Shown: piece by piece, positions 61,916 to 64,000 of the stretch | Numbering within the stretch: the stretch's first letter is position 1 | Layout: the number at the start of each line of letters is the position of its first letter | Assembly: GCF_937884665.1 (NCBI RefSeq) | Contig: NZ_CAKZYF010000106.1 | Span: 27,214 to 91,213 of the forward strand | Direction: 5' to 3' | Length of the DNA: 64,000 bases | From: an uncultured Allomuricauda sp. | Lineage (GTDB): Bacteria; Bacteroidota; Bacteroidia; Flavobacteriales; Flavobacteriaceae | Notes under the pieces: model-generated | The model's database searches: none | What the model was told of the DNA's origin: nothing | Seen by the model: only the letters and a program-made list of their open reading frames with translations | Translations under genes and position numbers: made by a program

Positions 61916-61944
61916 TTGTATTTAAAAGAGAATACTTACATTTA
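61916..61944 (+). promoter_or_regulatory. Possible promoter for the YqgE gene
   Basis: TTG at 61916-61918, 18-bp spacer, TACATTTA at 61937-61944 (last base A instead of G). About 20 nt before the ATG at 61964. Confidence 0.4.
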
Positions 61945-61963
61945 GAAATAAGATTAAAGGACC

Positions 61964-62524
61964 ATGGATTATGATAAGCCAACAAAAGGAAAGCTGCTGA
62001 TTGCGGAACCGTCGCTTACCGGTGACGTATCCTTTAACCGGTCTGTGGTCTTATTGGCAGAACACAATCACGAAGGTTCTGTGGGCTTTATTTTAAACAA
62101 ACCCCTGGATTATAATATTTGCGATCTAATTTCTGAGATTACCATTCCCTTTAAGGTGTTCAACGGAGGTCCCGTGGAGCAGGATAATCTCTATTTTATC
62201 CATAAAGTACCCCATCTTATTGATAATAGTATTGAGATTTCAGATGGTATCTTTTGGGGAGGAGATTTTGAAAAAACAATAGAGCTTATCAACAATAAAA
62301 CCATTACTGAGATGGACATCCGCTTCTTTTTGGGGTACTCAGGATGGGCCTCCTGCCAACTTGATGAAGAACTCGATAGTAATTCGTGGGTCGTTTTGAA
62401 AAATGATTACCAAAGTGCTATCCTGGAAAAATCCTCCCGCGCCTTTTGGAAGGAAAAAATGTTGGAGCTCGGCGGGGATTATCTGATTTGGTCCAATGCA
62501 CCGGAAAACCCTACCCTGAACTAG
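61964..62524 (+). CDS. YqgE/AlgH family protein
   Basis: 186 aa. Signatures GKLLIAEPSLTGDVSFNRSVV, HNHEGSVGFILNKPL and FNGGPVEQDNLYFIH match YqgE/AlgH, a conserved family of unsettled role. ATG start after a G/A-rich leader; convergent overlap of 14 bp with the aminotransferase gene. Confidence 0.93.
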   Translation: MDYDKPTKGKLLIAEPSLTGDVSFNRSVVLLAEHNHEGSVGFILNKPLDYNICDLISEITIPFKVFNGGPVEQDNLYFIHKVPHLIDNSIEISDGIFWGGDFEKTIELINNKTITEMDIRFFLGYSGWASCQLDEELDSNSWVVLKNDYQSAILEKSSRAFWKEKMLELGGDYLIWSNAPENPTLN

Positions 62525-63371
62525 CGAGTTCCAATCTTGCCTTTGTATTCAGCTTTCCCAATATTCTTTTTGTCAAGGTAGTTTCGTACGCTTTTTTTCT
62601 ATATTTCGTAATAGGAAGTATTCCGCTTATTGTATTGGTAATGAACAGCTCATCGGCCTTCTGTAGTTCAAAGGGCGATATCGATTCTTCCAAAAGTCCA
62701 AGTCCCTCATCCGCAGCAACTATTTCCATAAGTTTCTTTCGGACAATGCCGTTCAAACAGCCATCTTTCAGCGGAGGGGTCTTTACTTGGTTCCCACTTA
62801 CCAAAAAAACATTTCCATTGATGGCCTCGACCACCTGTTTTTCTGAATTGAGCAACAAGCAGTTTTGATATCCATTTTCCTTGGCATAAACACCAGCCAA
62901 CACATTCAGTATTTTGTTTGTGGTTTTCAATTGGGACAGCATGTCTTTGTTCAAAAAATAGTCCCTAAAAAGCTCTACTTCATAGTGGTTCTCTTGAAAC
63001 AGATAAAAGGGAGATTCCATTTTAGAGGCTTCGATTACATACGCTACCTGATTGTCTTCCGGTATGTACAAACCACCGTCCTTTCTAAAAACCGTCATCC
63101 GAACCCTTGCAGCGCCCTGCTCCAGATTATTCTTGCGGACCGTTGCTATAATTTCATCTTGAATGTATTCCAAAGTAAAGTTCATGGGAATTTCCATCCG
63201 TAGCATCCGCATGGATGCCATTAACCTGAAATAATGGTCCTCCCAAAAAAAGATTGATCCTTTTACAACCCGTAGTGTTTCAAAAACCCCATCGCCATAC
63301 TTAAATCCTCTATTGGTATGAGTTAGCACAGCTTCTTCTTTTGAAAAGAAATGTCCGTTACGATTGACCAT
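62511..63371 (-). CDS. Class IV aminotransferase (BCAT/ADC lyase type)
   Basis: 286 aa, PLP fold-type IV. Features: TNRGFKYGDGVFETLRV at the start, the catalytic Lys in LKTTNKILNVLAG near 150, and NGNVFLV and TNTISGILPI near the phosphate site. It may be an aminodeoxychorismate lyase (PabC) or a branched-chain aminotransferase; length fits PabC-like enzymes. The ATG lies directly after a hairpin with a T-run. Confidence 0.87.
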   Translation of the reverse strand: MVNRNGHFFSKEEAVLTHTNRGFKYGDGVFETLRVVKGSIFFWEDHYFRLMASMRMLRMEIPMNFTLEYIQDEIIATVRKNNLEQGAARVRMTVFRKDGGLYIPEDNQVAYVIEASKMESPFYLFQENHYEVELFRDYFLNKDMLSQLKTTNKILNVLAGVYAKENGYQNCLLLNSEKQVVEAINGNVFLVSGNQVKTPPLKDGCLNGIVRKKLMEIVAADEGLGLLEESISPFELQKADELFITNTISGILPITKYRKKAYETTLTKRILGKLNTKARLELASSG

Positions 63372-63377
63372 AAAAAA

Positions 63378-63396
63378 GTCCCTTTTAAAGAGGGAC
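63378..63396 (-). terminator. Hairpin with T-run directly before the aminotransferase ATG
   Basis: GTCCCT/AGGGAC stem with a 7-nt loop; on the minus strand six T follow and then the ATG at 63371. It looks like the terminator of the START-like gene upstream, but it lies in the leader of the next gene and may act as an attenuator. Confidence 0.65.
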
Positions 63397-63404
63397 CAAA
63401 GATA
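63397..63404 (-). promoter_or_regulatory. -7 box (TATCTTTG on the minus strand) just before the hairpin
   Basis: Exact match. A transcript starting about 5 nt downstream would begin within the hairpin, 21 nt before the aminotransferase ATG, and escape full termination. No good -33 element. Confidence 0.4.
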
Positions 63405-63424
63405 CGCTTTACTGCTATTATTGT

Positions 63425-63808
63425 CTACTTGGAACCAAGTACTTGTTTTAGGTCAGATACCTGATTTTCCCAGAGCATCTTTGCCTCATCCAGTTCATCT
63501 TCCTCAGCAAAATCGGTAATGAAGAGCGAAACATCCTTAGTGATTTCATCAACAATGATACGCATTTCAAAAAAGCTGTCATCTTCATTCTCTTCCCAGG
63601 AAAACTTGACAAATTCATCGCTCTTCCGTTTCAGCATTTTTGCATTTTCCTCGGCACCGTCCCAGATGAAGGTAAATAGCTCGCTTCTGGAATTCACGTT
63701 ATCTGCATACCATTCTGAGAGACCAGAAGGTGTAGAGATATATTGGTACAATAACTGAGGCGATGCTTGGATGACGAATTCAATTTCGAATTTGATTTTA
63801 TCACTCAT
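63425..63808 (-). CDS. START-like domain protein (SRPBCC superfamily)
   Basis: 127 aa: FEIEFVIQASPQLLYQYIS at the start, SGLSEWYADNVNS, and an acidic region FAEEDELDEAKMLW near the end. This is the small Bacteroidota START-like family, close to AHSA1-type proteins. No signal peptide; role unknown. ATG start. Confidence 0.88.
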   Translation of the reverse strand: MSDKIKFEIEFVIQASPQLLYQYISTPSGLSEWYADNVNSRSELFTFIWDGAEENAKMLKRKSDEFVKFSWEENEDDSFFEMRIIVDEITKDVSLFITDFAEEDELDEAKMLWENQVSDLKQVLGSK

Positions 63809-63893
63809 TCTTATGCTTGGTTTTTCCTAGTAATAATGGATATAATTGGGTAAGATATAAAAATAAATATCAAATAATAAATTAATAATGAAT

Positions 63894-63925
63894 TTTGATT
63901 CGGGAAAAATTAAACTTTATATTTG
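63894..63925 (+). promoter_or_regulatory. Promoter for the tRNA at the right end
   Basis: TTTG (63894-63897), 20-bp spacer, TATATTTG (63918-63925); about 20 nt before the tRNA. Confidence 0.65.
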
Positions 63926-63945
63926 CACCCGTTTTACCGTACCAC

Positions 63946-64000
63946 GGCGAGGTAGCTCAGGTGGTTAGAGCGCAGGATTCATAATCCTGAGGTCGGGAGT
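63946..64000 (+). tRNA. tRNA with CAT anticodon, probably elongator tRNA-Met, 3' end outside the window
   Basis: GGCGAGG acceptor strand, D arm GCTC/GAGC, anticodon arm CAGGA/TCCTG with loop TTCATAA. It does not start like initiator tRNA. A tRNA-Ile2, whose CAT is modified to read AUA, cannot be excluded without the missing part. Confidence 0.88.

Noticed and set aside
1..64000. CRISPR array, insertion sequence, prophage or integron
   Set aside because: No spaced direct repeats, transposase, integrase or phage gene was seen; gene content is core-like throughout.

Overview
The window looks like core chromosome of a marine-type member of the Flavobacteriaceae (Bacteroidota). The evidence is: promoters of the form TTG-N18..21-TAnnTTTG, no clear Shine-Dalgarno sequences, a menaquinone pathway, bacillithiol synthesis (BshB1), a CcsB-CcsA fusion, many exported proteins of Bacteroidota type (DUF2911, M28, M14, PIG-L, TonB-plug proteins) and small flavobacterial families (CAL67264, DUF2853, DUF4290, DUF493, START-like). 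I see no phage, insertion sequence, CRISPR array or rRNA operon.

Layout. 1-7991: end of fumC, a coiled-coil membrane protein, an exported MBL-fold hydrolase, ettA, a Gfo/Idh/MocA oxidoreductase and an acyl-CoA carboxylase beta subunit. 7992-12143: two related exported proteins, each with a TonB 'plug' but no beta-barrel. 12223-26188: menaquinone region (menE, menC, menA, menD, an isochorismate synthase, a MenI-like thioesterase) mixed with a CPBP protease, a histidine kinase, a LytTR regulator, a SPOR protein, CvfB and DUF2853; menB is not in the window. 26245-35702: a hydrolase, an M28 peptidase gene broken by an in-frame TAG, tRNA-His, a TPR histidine kinase, bshB1 with a Cys/Met-type PLP enzyme, and a MATE transporter. 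35911-47919: M14 carboxypeptidase, CcsBA, a DUF2520-kdsC-maf-lipoprotein run, and a PIG-L deacetylase, 33-aa membrane peptide and Na+/solute symporter unit. 47966-55523: DUF2911, then a SRPBCC-SDR-photolyase operon, an exported glyoxalase-like fusion, a small BamA-like protein, pirin and a BLUF photosensor. 55551-64000: murA, DUF4290, DUF493, an ATPase, a split recQ, fmt, HU, YqgE, a class IV aminotransferase, a START-like protein and the start of a CAT-anticodon tRNA.

The most unusual items are: the tandem barrel-less plug proteins, one with an intact VWA metal site; recQ split by a -1 frame change exactly at an A AAA AAA slippery heptamer; the M28 gene cut by one stop codon; the 33-aa peptide next to the symporter; an SDR lacking its catalytic tyrosine in the photolyase operon; and several genes whose -7 promoter box lies only 4-9 nt from the start codon, suggesting leaderless mRNAs. 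Family names rest on recognition of motifs by eye; no database search was run.
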